A DNA stretch of 64,000 nucleotides from Collinsella aerofaciens (GCF_009876115.1 NZ_WWSY01000009.1:25662-89661); one strand, 5' to 3'. Positions 8,004 through 16,821 are shown, counted from the first letter of the stretch. Numbers and translations are program-made. The notes: generated by a model from the sequence alone, not told the origin.

Positions 8004-9926
8004 ATGGAAGAGGCCTATCGTCAAGCGCGCAAGCGCGGCGAACAGGGACGCCGTCGCGCCATCAGCCAAAGCGAGCATCCATATCTTACGGACCTCGACA
8101 GCTTGGTCGCCCAGCTTCCCTGCGGGCAGCGCGAGAACATCGGCCTGCGGGACATTCCGCTCGAAATGGTCGTCGGCACGGTTACCAAAGGTCGCCAGTC
8201 CGCCTTTTCGTGTAACTTTATGCCGCTGCTCCCCTGGAATACCGAATTCGCCCGCAAATGGTCCAACCTCTACGATATCCAAATCTCCGAGGGCTACCGC
8301 GACCCCATCATCGTCACCGAGTTCATGCACCGCTTTTACGTCCAAGAGGGCAACAAGCGTGTCAGCGTCCTCAAATTCCTTGACGCTCCGACGGTTTCGG
8401 CCAAGGTGACGCGTCTGTACCCCGGTAAGTGGGATTCCGTCGAGAGCCGCCTGTACGGTGAGTTTTGCGCCTTTTGGTACGTATGCCCCCTGTACGAGAT
8501 TGAGTTTTCGCGCGAGGGCAGCTACGAGATGCTTGCCAAAATGCTCGGCCAAGATCTTGTCGAAAAATGGCCTCAAAAGAAGGTCGACTACCTACGTCAC
8601 ACCTTCCTGCTCTTTAAGCGCGCCTATCTTCGCGCGGGCGGCGACCACTTGGACATTACGCCTGCCGATGCCATGCTCGTCTACCTCAACGTCTACAACC
8701 AGGACCGTCTGCTGGATACGCCGACGGATATCGTCGTCAACCGTCTGTGCAAGATTTGGCGCGAGCTTGTCATTGCCGGCAAAAGCGACGAGGACAAAGT
8801 CGATCTTGTCGAAGCGCCGCAGCCCAACGAGAAAGAGGGCGCACCGACAAAAGCTACCTCGGGCGTGCTCAACTTCTTTATGAGCAAGACCGTCTACTCC
8901 ACTGCCAATCCCATGCGAATCGCCTTTATCCACGAGTTTCCCTGTGCCACGTCGAGCTGGGACAGCCTACACGACCAGGGCCGCCGGTATCTTGATGAGC
9001 ACTTTGGCGGCATCGTGCGCACCGAGGCGTTCGAGGACTGCCACGATTCGGACGTGTTCTACGCCGCCGTCGAGACAGCCGTAAAGCACGGGGCGAACGT
9101 CATCTTCTCGACCTCACACCGGCTCATGGAATACACGCTCAGGGCGTCAGTCGAGTATCCCCAGGTGCGGTTCCTTAACTGCTCAATCGGCCTTCCCCAC
9201 CAAAGCGTCCGCTCGTACTTTGGAAAGATGTACGAGGCCAAGTTCCTACTGGGCGCCCTTGCCGCCAGCATGGCCGACAACCACCGTATTGGCTACCATG
9301 CGTCGGTCTTCGCCTCGGGCGCGCTGAGCGAAATCAACGCCTTCGCTATCGGTGCCTCGCTGCTCGACCCTCGTGCGCAGATTATCCTCACTTGGGGAGA
9401 TGTTCCCGCCGGCGGTCTTGCCGAAGCCATGTGTCGCGAGGACGTGAGCGTCATGACCGGCGCCGATATGTCCAAGTCTCTCGAGGACCCCACCGCCTAC
9501 GGGCTTCACCGTCTGGCAAACGGCAAGGAAGTTACCGGTATTGCTATGCCGGTATGGAACTGGGGCCGTTACTACGAACTCATCGTACGCAGCCTACTGC
9601 ACGGCACATGGGACGAGACCGCCGATGACCAGCAGGTGCGCGCCGTCAACTACTGGTACGGTATGAGCTCCGGCGTCATCGATATTCGCTACGCTCCGGG
9701 CCTACCCTATCAGACGCGTAAACTTGTGCAGCTGCTTCGCAACGGCATTGTCGAGGGCTCCATCAACCCATTTGGCGGCGAGCTCCACAGCCAGGACGGC
9801 GTGGTTCAGATTGAGGGCTTCCCTCCCCTGCCGAGTACGCAGATTGTCGAGATGAACTGGCTGGCTGACAACGTTATAGGCTCGATTCCGCAGCTCGATA
9901 ACGAGCCGGAGGTCCGTGCCCTATGA
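8004..9926 (+). CDS. cytosolic ParB-like / BMP-family fusion protein
   Basis: This 640-residue protein has no signal peptide or membrane segment. Residues of about 50-140 resemble a ParB/sulfiredoxin-like fold (IPLEMVVGTVTKGRQ, then FYVQEGNKRVSVLKF). A helical middle follows. From residue 304 (MRIAFIHEF) to about 600 it resembles the basic membrane protein/PnrA family (PF02608), which normally forms extracellular nucleoside-binding lipoproteins; here it must act in the cytoplasm, rather as Med-type proteins do. AAGGGAG precedes the ATG. It overlaps the phosphoesterase gene by 4 bases (ATGA), so the two are made together. A nucleoside-sensing or DNA/nucleotide-handling role is inferred only from domain types. 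Confidence 0.7.
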   Translation: MEEAYRQARKRGEQGRRRAISQSEHPYLTDLDSLVAQLPCGQRENIGLRDIPLEMVVGTVTKGRQSAFSCNFMPLLPWNTEFARKWSNLYDIQISEGYRDPIIVTEFMHRFYVQEGNKRVSVLKFLDAPTVSAKVTRLYPGKWDSVESRLYGEFCAFWYVCPLYEIEFSREGSYEMLAKMLGQDLVEKWPQKKVDYLRHTFLLFKRAYLRAGGDHLDITPADAMLVYLNVYNQDRLLDTPTDIVVNRLCKIWRELVIAGKSDEDKVDLVEAPQPNEKEGAPTKATSGVLNFFMSKTVYSTANPMRIAFIHEFPCATSSWDSLHDQGRRYLDEHFGGIVRTEAFEDCHDSDVFYAAVETAVKHGANVIFSTSHRLMEYTLRASVEYPQVRFLNCSIGLPHQSVRSYFGKMYEAKFLLGALAASMADNHRIGYHASVFASGALSEINAFAIGASLLDPRAQIILTWGDVPAGGLAEAMCREDVSVMTGADMSKSLEDPTAYGLHRLANGKEVTGIAMPVWNWGRYYELIVRSLLHGTWDETADDQQVRAVNYWYGMSSGVIDIRYAPGLPYQTRKLVQLLRNGIVEGSINPFGGELHSQDGVVQIEGFPPLPSTQIVEMNWLADNVIGSIPQLDNEPEVRAL

Positions 9927-10633
9927 ATATCCTAGCCATTGCCGATGTAGAGGAGCGCTGCCTGTGGGAATGTTTTCGCAAGGAGCGCTTTGAGGACGTT
10001 GACCTGATTCTATCCGCAGGCGACCTGGATCCGGACTATCTTGAGTTTTTGGTCACTGTCATCAACAAACCGCTTGTGTACGTTCGTGGCAACCACGACG
10101 ACCGCTACGCGCGCCATGCACCGGGCGGGTGCATTTGTGTTGAGGACAGCGTATATGTGTACCGAGGTATTCGCATTGCGGGTCTGGGCGGTTCCATGCG
10201 CTACCGCGACGGCGCGAACATGTATACCGAGCGCGAGATGGCAAAACGCATGCGCAAGCTATCGCGAAAAATCGCACTGGTAGACGGATGCGATATTCTA
10301 CTTACCCATGCACCCGTCGCAGGCATGGGCGACCTGGACGACCTGCCGCATCGAGGATTCGAGTGCTTTAATGCGGCTCTTGAGTCTTGGGGTCCCGACT
10401 ATATGATTCACGGGCATGTGCACCAAAGCTACGGCCCCAACTTTCAACGCGAGCGCCAACACCCATGCGGAACGAAGATTGTCAACGCCTGCGGCTATAC
10501 CAAGATCGAAATTGACGAGGCGCGCTACCCCACGCGCGGTTGGAAGGCCGCTTGGCTCAACTCGCAAACCATGCGCCGCGAGCTCAAACGCCACGAAGCA
10601 ATCGAGTCTTCAACCGCCAGAACCCCCTGGTAA
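9923..10633 (+). CDS. calcineurin-like metallophosphoesterase
   Basis: This 236-residue cytosolic phosphoesterase is translationally coupled to the ParB-like/BMP fusion. Metal-binding motifs are seen in order: GD (33-34), GNHD (56-59), a THAP motif (about 130) and GHVH (about 165). The first motif, usually DxH, reads DVE (8-10), a possible change at one metal ligand. YfcE-like proteins of this size cleave phosphodiesters. The substrate is unknown, but constant pairing with a nucleoside-binding-type protein would point to a nucleotide or signal nucleotide. Confidence 0.8.
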   Translation: MNILAIADVEERCLWECFRKERFEDVDLILSAGDLDPDYLEFLVTVINKPLVYVRGNHDDRYARHAPGGCICVEDSVYVYRGIRIAGLGGSMRYRDGANMYTEREMAKRMRKLSRKIALVDGCDILLTHAPVAGMGDLDDLPHRGFECFNAALESWGPDYMIHGHVHQSYGPNFQRERQHPCGTKIVNACGYTKIEIDEARYPTRGWKAAWLNSQTMRRELKRHEAIESSTARTPW

Positions 10634-10641
10634 CTGCCAAC

Positions 10642-10680
10642 AACCACCACGAAGGGGATAGGCACCTTTATGGTGGTTTT
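10642..10680 (+). repeat. GGGACAGG-core hairpin repeat, copy 4
   Basis: Arms aaccaccacgaagg and cctttatggtggtt with core GGATAGGCA, 9 bases after the phosphoesterase stop. The next 30 bases (ttgctgactcgtccgacctg) recur after copy 5 at 12690. Confidence 0.75.
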
Positions 10681-10745
10681 GCTGACTCGTCCGACCTGTC
10701 CATCACGGTGCTTGTGTAATTAACGAGAACACTCATTGTTTTGTA

Positions 10746-10774
10746 AGGACGGCGCTCACGTGCCGTCTTTTTTT
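10746..10774 (+). terminator. intrinsic terminator in the 10634-10865 gap
   Basis: GACGGC / GCCGTC stem with an 8-base loop and a run of seven Ts. It ends the phosphoesterase transcript or an unrecognised short RNA. Nothing else is seen in this gap except copy 4 of the hairpin family. Confidence 0.7.
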
Positions 10775-10865
10775 GTCAACTTATGCAGTCTCGACCGTGT
10801 TGTATGTAGAGGGACCTCGCGAGACGCCTTCCCTATATCCATCACGACCAATTGGAGGTGACACT

Positions 10866-11426
10866 ATGCCTGCACGCCGTAACCGCAATAGCACGCTCCG
10901 ATGCGATGCCGGTCAGATCGAGCGGAAAGCAAAGCGCTTGGTCGACACGTATTCCGACCTCATCCTTCGATTGTGCTATTCGGCCCTTGGATCCGCTGAC
11001 GACGCTCAAGACATCTGCCAGGACACGCTGATCAAGATTCTCCAACGCACTCAACCGTTCGACTCGCTCGAACACGAACGTGCTTGGGTGATCCGAGTCG
11101 CACTGAACGCATGTCGCGATATCGGCCGTACGCACGCGAATCACCCGGTTGTCGACCTCGATTCGCTCCCCGATTTCTGCGCACCCGTAACACATACCGA
11201 GCAAGAATTCGCGCAACGCGACTGCGCCATTCTTTCCGCTGTCACGGCCCTGCCTCAAGCACAGCGCATCGCCATCTTTTTGCACTACTACGCAGGCATG
11301 AGCATCAGGGAAATCGCAGACGCCGTTCACGCGACGCCAGCTGCAACCGCCCAGCACCTTAGCCGCGGACGTGCGTCACTTCGGCTTTCCTTGAAAGGAG
11401 ACCACAATGACTACGAATTCGAATGA
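10866..11426 (+). CDS. ECF-type RNA polymerase sigma factor
   Basis: This 186-residue sigma-70-family factor directs RNA polymerase to a small regulon. Region 2 spans about 25-95 (LILRLCYSALGSADDAQDICQ) and region 4 about 125-180 (SIREIADAVHATPAATAQHL, a helix-turn-helix). GGAGGTGA lies 6 bases before ATG 10866; the longer in-frame start at 10773 is not supported. It overlaps the next gene, its likely anti-sigma partner, by 20 bases. ECF genes of this kind usually regulate their own operon. Confidence 0.9.
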   Translation: MPARRNRNSTLRCDAGQIERKAKRLVDTYSDLILRLCYSALGSADDAQDICQDTLIKILQRTQPFDSLEHERAWVIRVALNACRDIGRTHANHPVVDLDSLPDFCAPVTHTEQEFAQRDCAILSAVTALPQAQRIAIFLHYYAGMSIREIADAVHATPAATAQHLSRGRASLRLSLKGDHNDYEFE

Positions 11427-12537
11427 CTATCGCCACGCCCTGGAGCACATTTCGTTTACCGATAATGCGAAGCAGCACATGGCAAACTCGATTGCTCAGT
11501 CCGTCGCCTCAAGCGATGCGGCGACCGCTCAAAGCAACTTTAATGGCACGCGACGCAAGCCGCGCATCGCCCGCCATCCCGTAAGAACAGTCGCTCGCAT
11601 TGCCGCTGTAACGGCAGTCCTCGCTATCGTCATTGGAGGCGCTGGCACGGCTATGGCAACAGGCGTCCTGCCGCTTCCTTCTGACATGCTTTCCGACATC
11701 TTTGACGGACCTGCTTCTCAAACCGAGATCATCGACCGTATTGGCCGGCCCGTCGGTGCTAGCTGCTCCAACAACGGAGTCACCGTGACCGCCGACGCCA
11801 TCATGGGCGACAAGGATATGGTTACCATCGCCTATACGCTTACGTTCGACGATCCCGCTGCCCTGAAAAAGCTTTCCGAGCCGGGCGAGAACGGAACTAT
11901 CGCCGGAAGTGTCGATGGAAACGTATACGTTGATGGCGAGCATGGCGGCCAAGGCCAATCATGGCTCATTGACAAGAACCCCAATGACTCCAGCATTCAA
12001 TACTTTGCACAGTTCAGCGTTGAATCACCCGGCCTTATGGGCAGGACCGTCCGCACGCATATCAACTCTCTCGTTGTGCCACGTGCTGGCAAAGAGCTTC
12101 CCGAGTATAAGAAAATACTTACGGGCCCATGGGATCTTAAGTTCCAGCTGAATTACGAAGATACATCCGTTACGATTCCCGCGCCCAAATCGGTCAACTT
12201 TAACGGCACCAAGGCGACGATTCAAGAGGCCACCGTATCCTGCGTTGGCGTTTCAGTCCGCTACAACATAGATCGTTCCATCGAACACGACAACAACAGC
12301 GGCAAGATGTCTCAAAACATGGAGGAGTCTATGGATGCCGTTGGCAACATACCCCTCATCGTGACGTTCAAAGACGGTCATGTTGAGGACGCAACCAGCC
12401 ACAGCGGCTATTTCGCAAATAAACTGGATAACGGCACCACTGATGTCCACAAGACCTGGCCGTTCTCGCAAGTTTGTGACACAGACAAGATTGCAAGCGT
12501 ACAAATTGGCGATACGGTCATTCCCATGAATTCGTAA
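11407..12537 (+). CDS. membrane-anchored anti-sigma factor (DUF4179-like)
   Basis: This 376-residue protein has a short cytoplasmic N-terminus (1-58), one transmembrane helix (about 62-84, ARIAAVTAVLAIVIGGAGTA) and a large exported domain rich in beta-type residues. This is the layout of DUF4179/RsiV-like anti-sigma proteins that hold an ECF factor at the membrane until an outside signal arrives. The 20-base overlap with the sigma gene and the GAAAGGAG site inside that gene support coupled expression. The sensed signal is unknown. Confidence 0.75.
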   Translation: MTTNSNDYRHALEHISFTDNAKQHMANSIAQSVASSDAATAQSNFNGTRRKPRIARHPVRTVARIAAVTAVLAIVIGGAGTAMATGVLPLPSDMLSDIFDGPASQTEIIDRIGRPVGASCSNNGVTVTADAIMGDKDMVTIAYTLTFDDPAALKKLSEPGENGTIAGSVDGNVYVDGEHGGQGQSWLIDKNPNDSSIQYFAQFSVESPGLMGRTVRTHINSLVVPRAGKELPEYKKILTGPWDLKFQLNYEDTSVTIPAPKSVNFNGTKATIQEATVSCVGVSVRYNIDRSIEHDNNSGKMSQNMEESMDAVGNIPLIVTFKDGHVEDATSHSGYFANKLDNGTTDVHKTWPFSQVCDTDKIASVQIGDTVIPMNS

Positions 12538-12591
12538 CGCTACGCGGCTCGTATATGCACCCGGTTCCGCACTTCGCGTCTAAAGATGCGC

Positions 12592-12655
12592 TGTCATCGA
12601 GCAGCGTGAGCGCAAGGCCGCCCGTATGGTCGGCTGGGAACACCTCGTTGCGCTA
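12592..12655 (+). pseudogene. possible 3' remnant of an unidentified gene
   Basis: One frame reads IEQRERKAARMVGWEHLVAL with a coding-like composition, without a start or upstream continuation, and runs into hairpin copy 5. The family is not recognised. It may be chance. Confidence 0.2.
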
Positions 12656-12695
12656 AAAATTACCACGAAGGGGACCGGCACCTTTGTGGTGGTTT
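12656..12695 (+). repeat. GGGACAGG-core hairpin repeat, copy 5
   Basis: Arms taccacgaagg and cctttgtggt with core GGACCGGCA, followed by the same ttgctgactcgtccgacctg tail as copy 4. Confidence 0.75.
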
Positions 12696-12726
12696 TGCTG
12701 ACTCGTCCGACCTGTCCCAACGGTTT

Positions 12727-12783
12727 GTCTCAATCTGTAACAGGTAGGGCCCAAATAATCGGTTAGCTGTTACAGATCGAGAC
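12727..12783. repeat. TCTCRATCTGTAACA palindrome, copy A
   Basis: Arms gtctcaatctgtaaca and tgttacagatcgagac (one mismatch) around a spacer of about 26 bases. Confidence 0.85.
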
Positions 12784-12806
12784 AGACCACGGATGCTCAG
12801 CCGAAA

Positions 12807-12863
12807 ATCTCAATCTGTAACAGGTAGGAACGATTTTGCCCCTTAGATGTTACAGATTGAGAT
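12807..12863. repeat. TCTCRATCTGTAACA palindrome, copy B
   Basis: Perfect 16-bp arms (atctcaatctgtaaca / tgttacagattgagat) around a 25-base spacer carrying GGAACGATTTTG. It lies 24 bases after copy A. Confidence 0.9.
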
Positions 12864-12888
12864 ATTTGACAGCTTGAATCGGCATCGC

Positions 12889-13530
12889 CTACAGCGCGGC
12901 GACGACCTTGTCGCCCATCGTCGTGGTGCCGAGGATCTTATCTGCCGGGGTGTTGACATCGGCGATGTCACGGGTGCGCCAGCCCTCGTCGAGCACGCGC
13001 GCCACGGCGCTCTCGATCCACGCGGCTTGCTCGCCCATGTCGAGCGCGTAGGTCAGCAGCATCGCCACTGACAAGATTTGAGCCAGCGGATTGGCCACGC
13101 CGAGCCCCGCGATGTCAGGAGCGCTGCCAGCGCTCGGCCCAAACAGCGATACGCCATCATCCAGCGAGGCAGAGGCAAGCATACCGAGCGATCCGGTAAT
13201 CTGAGCCGCCTCATCGGACAGGATGTCGCCGAACATGTTCTCCGTCACCACGACGTCAAAGTCTGCCGGTCGACTGATGAGCTGCATGGCGGCGTTGTCG
13301 ACGAGCAGGTCCTCAAGCTCCACGTCGGAGTACTCCTCGTCTTGCACGCGATGCACGATCTCGCGCCACATGCGGCTCGTCTCCAGCACGTTGCGCTTAT
13401 CAACGCTCGTCACCTTGCCGCGACGTTTGCGCGCCGCCTCAAATGCCTGGCGCGCAATGCGCTCAATCTCGTACTCGCGATACTCCATCACGTCGACCGC
13501 ACGCTGACCGGCCGCACCCGCAGCGCCCGC
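12889..13530 (-). pseudogene. leuB: 3-isopropylmalate dehydrogenase, 3' remnant
   Basis: Only the C-terminal two thirds of LeuB remain. Family segments are clear: [29 protein letters not shown], the Mg-binding FGDILSDEA and the NAD-site GSAPDIAG. The N-terminus, with the first part of the substrate site, is missing. At about 13530 the sequence passes directly into the middle of leuA, so a deletion removed the end of leuA and the start of leuB (and leuC/leuD if they once lay between). The open frame that appears to start at 13554 borrows an ATG from leuA sequence and is not a true gene start. LeuB function from this locus is lost. Confidence 0.85.
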
Positions 13531-14095
13531 GCAGGTCACGGATGCGGGCGCCAAAGTCCCACGGCATGTTGTAGCCCATCGTATCGGGGATGTTCACGAC
13601 CGTGGCACCGGCCCTTACGGCCGCCTCGATAATGCGCACCAGAAACTCCTGATCGGAGCGGCCGGCATCCTCGGCATAGAACTCAACATCGTCAACGAAC
13701 TTGCGAGCATGTTTGACGGCATGGATCGCTCACTCAATTGCCCTTTCCTCAGTCATATGGAGCTTGTCGCGCAGGTGACTGGTGCTCACACCCAGCCCTG
13801 TATGGATACGGGGCCTCTGGGCCGTTTTGAGCGCCTCTGCAGCCACTTCGATATCCCTGTCGACAGCGCGCGTCAGGCCGCATACCGTGCATCGGTCGCC
13901 CGCAATCTTGCCAATCTCCTGTACGGAGCGAAAGTCACCAGGACTCGAGATGGGAAAGCCCGCCTCGATAACGTCCACGTTCATGCGCACCAGCTGGCGG
14001 GCGATGAAGAGCTTTTCCTCGGTATTCATGCTGGCGCCCGGCGACTGCTCACCGTCGCACAGGGTGGCGTCAAAGATTGTGATTTTGCGGCTTAT
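13531..14095 (-). pseudogene. leuA: 2-isopropylmalate synthase, 5' remnant with four lesions
   Basis: About 188 codons of the N-terminal catalytic barrel remain ([33 protein letters not shown], then [18 protein letters not shown] and [13 protein letters not shown]). The lesions are as follows. The start codon is ATA (14095-14093) placed 5 bases after a perfect AGGAGG. The conserved LRDGEQ reads LCDGEQ. A TGA at 13732-13730 replaces the Arg expected before [11 protein letters not shown]. Finally, the gene is cut at about 13531 and fused out of frame to leuB. The intact leader and attenuator upstream show that it was once a regulated leu operon. Confidence 0.9.
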
Positions 14096-14159
14096 ATGTT
14101 CCTCCTGATTGACCGTTTTATGACAGATGGCTTTCAGGAGAGAGAAGGCCTAGAGATAG

Positions 14160-14217
14160 AAAAATACCCGTGTCGCTCATCACGCCTGAAAGCGGCAGAC
14201 GATAGCGCACCCGGGTA
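14160..14217 (-). terminator. leu operon attenuator (intrinsic terminator)
   Basis: On the minus strand an arm beginning TACCCGGGTGCGC (14217 downwards) pairs imperfectly with GAGCGACACGGGTA, followed by TTTTT. It sits 30 bases after the leader-peptide stop, the place expected for ribosome-coupled attenuation. Confidence 0.75.
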
Positions 14218-14246
14218 CAACAAATCGTTATAGCGAGATTACAACC

Positions 14247-14306
14247 CTAGCGCGCTATCCAATCTAGTAGCGCTAGGCCTAGGAGCTGTTGCGTGTTCTT
14301 AAACAT
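14247..14306 (-). CDS. leuL: leucine-operon leader peptide
   Basis: This is a 19-codon reading frame, MFKNTQQLLGLALLDWIAR, with GGGAGCC upstream of its ATG. Five of seven residues between 8 and 14 are Leu, four of them encoded by CTA, a codon that looks rare in this GC-rich sequence. That design makes the ribosome stall when charged tRNA(Leu) is scarce. A terminator follows at 14160-14217 and leuA remnants follow that. The leader is intact although the genes it controlled are broken. Confidence 0.85.
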   Translation of the reverse strand: MFKNTQQLLGLALLDWIAR

Positions 14307-14362
14307 GTTGGGCTCCCTTCGGCCTCGGGTAGTACTACATCGCGCTAAAGTACAACACAAGT

Positions 14363-14402
14363 AAAACCACCACAAGGGTGCCTGTCCCCTTCGTGGTGGT
14401 TT
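14363..14402 (-). repeat. GGGACAGG-core hairpin repeat, copy 6
   Basis: On the minus strand: aaaccaccacgaagg, core GGACAGGCA, cccttgtggtggttt. It lies downstream of the rplA terminator, in rplA orientation. Confidence 0.75.
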
Positions 14403-14418
14403 CGTTGACTCAAAAGCA

Positions 14419-14455
14419 AGAGACCCGGTCCTGCACGAGGCAGAACCGGGTCTCT
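14419..14455 (-). terminator. intrinsic terminator of the rplK-rplA unit
   Basis: Perfect 11-bp stem (agagacccggt / accgggtctct); on the minus strand it is followed by TGCTTTTG. Confidence 0.8.
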
Positions 14456-14492
14456 TTAGCAATGCTTGCTTTGCTCAGGCAGTAACTGTTAG

Positions 14493-15206
14493 TTACTCAG
14501 CCAGGAAGTCGCGCTGGATAGCGGGATCGACCTTGACGCCAGGGCCCATGGTGGAAGACACGGAGATGGACTTGACGTACTTGCCCTTAGCAGAAGAGGG
14601 CTTGACGCGCAGGATCTCGGTGTACAGGGCAGCGTAGTTCTCGACGAGCTGCTGCTCAGAGAAGGACTTCTTGCCCAGGGGCACGTGGCAGATGCCGTAG
14701 CGGTCGGCGCGGTACTCAACGCGGCCAGCCTTGAGCTCGGAGACCATCTTGGCGACGTCCATGGTCACGGTGCCGAGCTTGGGGTTCGGCATGAGGCCAC
14801 GGGGACCAAGGATCTTACCGATGCGGCCAACCTTGGCCATCATGTTCGGCGTAGCGATAGCGGCGTCGAAGTTGATCTCGCCCTTCTGAATCTGGGCGAC
14901 AAGCTCGTCGGAACCGATGATGTCGGCGCCGGCAGCCTCAGCCTCGCGGGCCTTCTCGCCCTCGGCGAAGACGGCAACACGAACGGTCTTGCCGGTGCCG
15001 TGGGGCAGGGAGATGGAACCACGGATGTTCTGGTCAGCCTTACGAGTATCGATGCCCAGACGGAAGTGGGCCTCGACGGTCTCGTCGAACTTGGCGGTGT
15101 CGAGCTCCTTAATGAGCTTGGCAGCCTGAAGGGGGGTGTAGAGCGTGGCGCGGTCGATCTTCTCGGCAGCGGCGTTATAGCTCTTACCATGCTTAGCCAT
15201 GTGCAT
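14493..15206 (-). CDS. rplA: 50S ribosomal protein L1
   Basis: This 237-residue L1 forms the mobile L1 stalk at the ribosomal E site and in many bacteria represses its own mRNA. The sequence is colinear with L1 throughout ([19 protein letters not shown], then [21 protein letters not shown] motif as [18 protein letters not shown], and the C-terminal [13 protein letters not shown]). AGGAGG lies 6 bases before the ATG. It follows rplK by 111 bases containing GC-rich hairpin-forming sequence, a possible L1 binding site. Confidence 0.95.
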   Translation of the reverse strand: MHMAKHGKSYNAAAEKIDRATLYTPLQAAKLIKELDTAKFDETVEAHFRLGIDTRKADQNIRGSISLPHGTGKTVRVAVFAEGEKAREAEAAGADIIGSDELVAQIQKGEINFDAAIATPNMMAKVGRIGKILGPRGLMPNPKLGTVTMDVAKMVSELKAGRVEYRADRYGICHVPLGKKSFSEQQLVENYAALYTEILRVKPSSAKGKYVKSISVSSTMGPGVKVDPAIQRDFLAE

Positions 15207-15317
15207 TACCTCCTGTGGTTAAACGGGCGTGAGCCCTCCCACATCGTATCGTGTGCCCTATTGCACACATTTAACGGGCGCCCCGGTCGGAGCACCCGTC
15301 ATTACCTAAAGAAATCG

Positions 15318-15746
15318 CTACTCAGCGATGGTGACGCCCATGGAACGGGCGGTACCGGCGATGATCTTCTTGGCGGCGTCAATGTCGTTGGCATTGAGGT
15401 CCGGCATCTTGATCTCGGCGATCTTGGTGAGCTGCTCCTGGGAGAGCTGACCGACCTTGTCGGCCTGGGGCTTAGCGGAACCAGACTTGAGGTTCAGCTC
15501 CTTCTTGATGAGGTGAGCCGCCGGCGGGGTCTTGGTGATGAAGGAGAAGGACTTGTCCTCGTAGACAGAGATCTCAACGGGGATGATGTCGCCCTTCTTG
15601 TCCTGCGTCTCGGCGTTAAAGGCCTGGCAGAACTGCATGATGTTCACGCCAGCAGCGCCCAGGGCGGGGCCGACGGGAGGAGCGGGGTTAGCTGCACCAG
15701 CAGGAATCTGGAGCTTAATGACGTTGGCAACCTTCTTCTCAGCCAT
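15318..15746 (-). CDS. rplK: 50S ribosomal protein L11
   Basis: This 142-residue L11 binds the GTPase-associated centre of 23S rRNA. The N-terminal domain has the proline-rich switch helix ([20 protein letters not shown]) and the C-terminal RNA-binding domain follows ([35 protein letters not shown]). The start at 15746, rather than 15752, gives the standard length and places AAAGGA 6 bases upstream. Confidence 0.95.
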   Translation of the reverse strand: MAEKKVANVIKLQIPAGAANPAPPVGPALGAAGVNIMQFCQAFNAETQDKKGDIIPVEISVYEDKSFSFITKTPPAAHLIKKELNLKSGSAKPQADKVGQLSQEQLTKIAEIKMPDLNANDIDAAKKIIAGTARSMGVTIAE

Positions 15747-15866
15747 GGTCATTCCTTTCGAATCACGAGTGTGAAGTACTTGCTATATCGTAAGCACGCA
15801 CGTGTTAGAAGCACTCCTGAGATGAGCAGTCACAGAAGAAGCACGCTCGCGCGAACGGACGAAAAC

Positions 15867-16403
15867 TTAAGCGATGACAGCGACCTGGTTAAAGTCGAGC
15901 TCGACCGGCGTCTCGCGGCCAAAGATCATCAGCGTGACCTTGAGCTTGCCGGCCTCGGTGTTAACCTCGGAGACCTTGCCATCAAAGTCGGTAAGCGGGC
16001 CATCGGTGACGCGGACGGACGTGCCGACCTGAATATCAACCGAGGTGCGCTTGGGCGAATCGCCCTTACCGGGACGACGAGTCATCTTGTTGTACTCGTC
16101 ACGGGAAAGCGGAGCGGGCTTGCCGTTGCCGCCTAGGAAACCGGTGACGCCGGGCGTGTTGCGAACACACGTCCAAGCATCGTCATCCATCTCCATGCGG
16201 ACCAGGACATAACCCGGGAAGATCTTGGAATCCTTGGTCTCGCGCTTGCCACCCTCTTTGATCTCGGTGACGCGCTCCATAGGAATCTCGATATCAAAGA
16301 TACGGTCCTGCATGCCCATGGTCTCGATGCGATGCTCGAGATCGGACTTAACGCGGTTCTCGTATCCAGAGTAAGTGTGAACGACGTACCAACGCTTAGA
16401 CAT
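15867..16403 (-). CDS. nusG: transcription termination/antitermination factor NusG
   Basis: This 178-residue protein links RNA polymerase to the ribosome or to Rho. The NGN domain (KRWYVVHTYSGYENRVKSDL, PGYVLVRMEMDDDAW) occupies about 1-110 and the KOW domain about 125-178 (VRVTDGPLTDFDGKVSEV). Only three bases separate it from secE, so the two are co-translated. Length and gene order are standard. Confidence 0.95.
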   Translation of the reverse strand: MSKRWYVVHTYSGYENRVKSDLEHRIETMGMQDRIFDIEIPMERVTEIKEGGKRETKDSKIFPGYVLVRMEMDDDAWTCVRNTPGVTGFLGGNGKPAPLSRDEYNKMTRRPGKGDSPKRTSVDIQVGTSVRVTDGPLTDFDGKVSEVNTEAGKLKVTLMIFGRETPVELDFNQVAVIA

Positions 16404-16406
16404 GGT

Positions 16407-16745
16407 TTAGCCCCTCAATCCAGAGAACAGAGCAAGAGCCTCGCCAAAGCCAGCATCGAGCAGAGCGATGACGACGCCGACGACGATCAGAGAAGCGCAA
16501 ACGACGACCGAGTAGTTCACGAGCTCCTTCTTATCGGGCCACGTGACACGCTTCATCTCGGACTTCACCGAAGCGAAATACTTCTTGGTGCGGGCGAAGA
16601 AACCAGGCTTCTCGTTCTTCTTGGACTTCGCAGCCTTCTCGTTCTTCTTGGCAACGGCCTTCTTGGCCTCAACCTTGGAGTTGGCGGCAGCGTTGTTGGC
16701 AGGCGCCTGCTGCTGAGCCTTCTTCTTGTTCTTCTTGTTGGCCAT
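16407..16745 (-). CDS. secE: preprotein translocase subunit SecE
   Basis: This 112-residue SecE has a long, Lys/Ala-rich N-terminal extension (1-50), then the amphipathic cytoplasmic helix (YFASVKSEMKRVTWPDKKEL) and one transmembrane helix (VVVCASLIVVGVVIALL). It clamps SecY in the Sec channel. The extension is low-complexity and basic, longer than in many single-span SecE proteins. Confidence 0.92.
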   Translation of the reverse strand: MANKKNKKKAQQQAPANNAAANSKVEAKKAVAKKNEKAAKSKKNEKPGFFARTKKYFASVKSEMKRVTWPDKKELVNYSVVVCASLIVVGVVIALLDAGFGEALALFSGLRG

Positions 16746-16784
16746 TTGGGTTACCTCCGCGCAATGCGCTTATACATGAGTAAA

Positions 16785-16812
16785 CCGTAAGCCCCCAATT
16801 GGGAGCTTACGG
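16785..16812 (-). terminator. hairpin between tRNA-Trp and secE
   Basis: CCGTAAGC / GCTTACGG stem with inner CCC/GGG pairs around AATT. On the minus strand TTTACTC follows. It is probably a processing site or partial terminator. Confidence 0.5.
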
Positions 16813-16821
16813 AATAATGAC

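Noticed and set aside
13709-14233. A 174-codon plus-strand open frame
   Set aside because: It is the antisense of the leuA remnant, attenuator and leader; leuA homology on the minus strand is clear.
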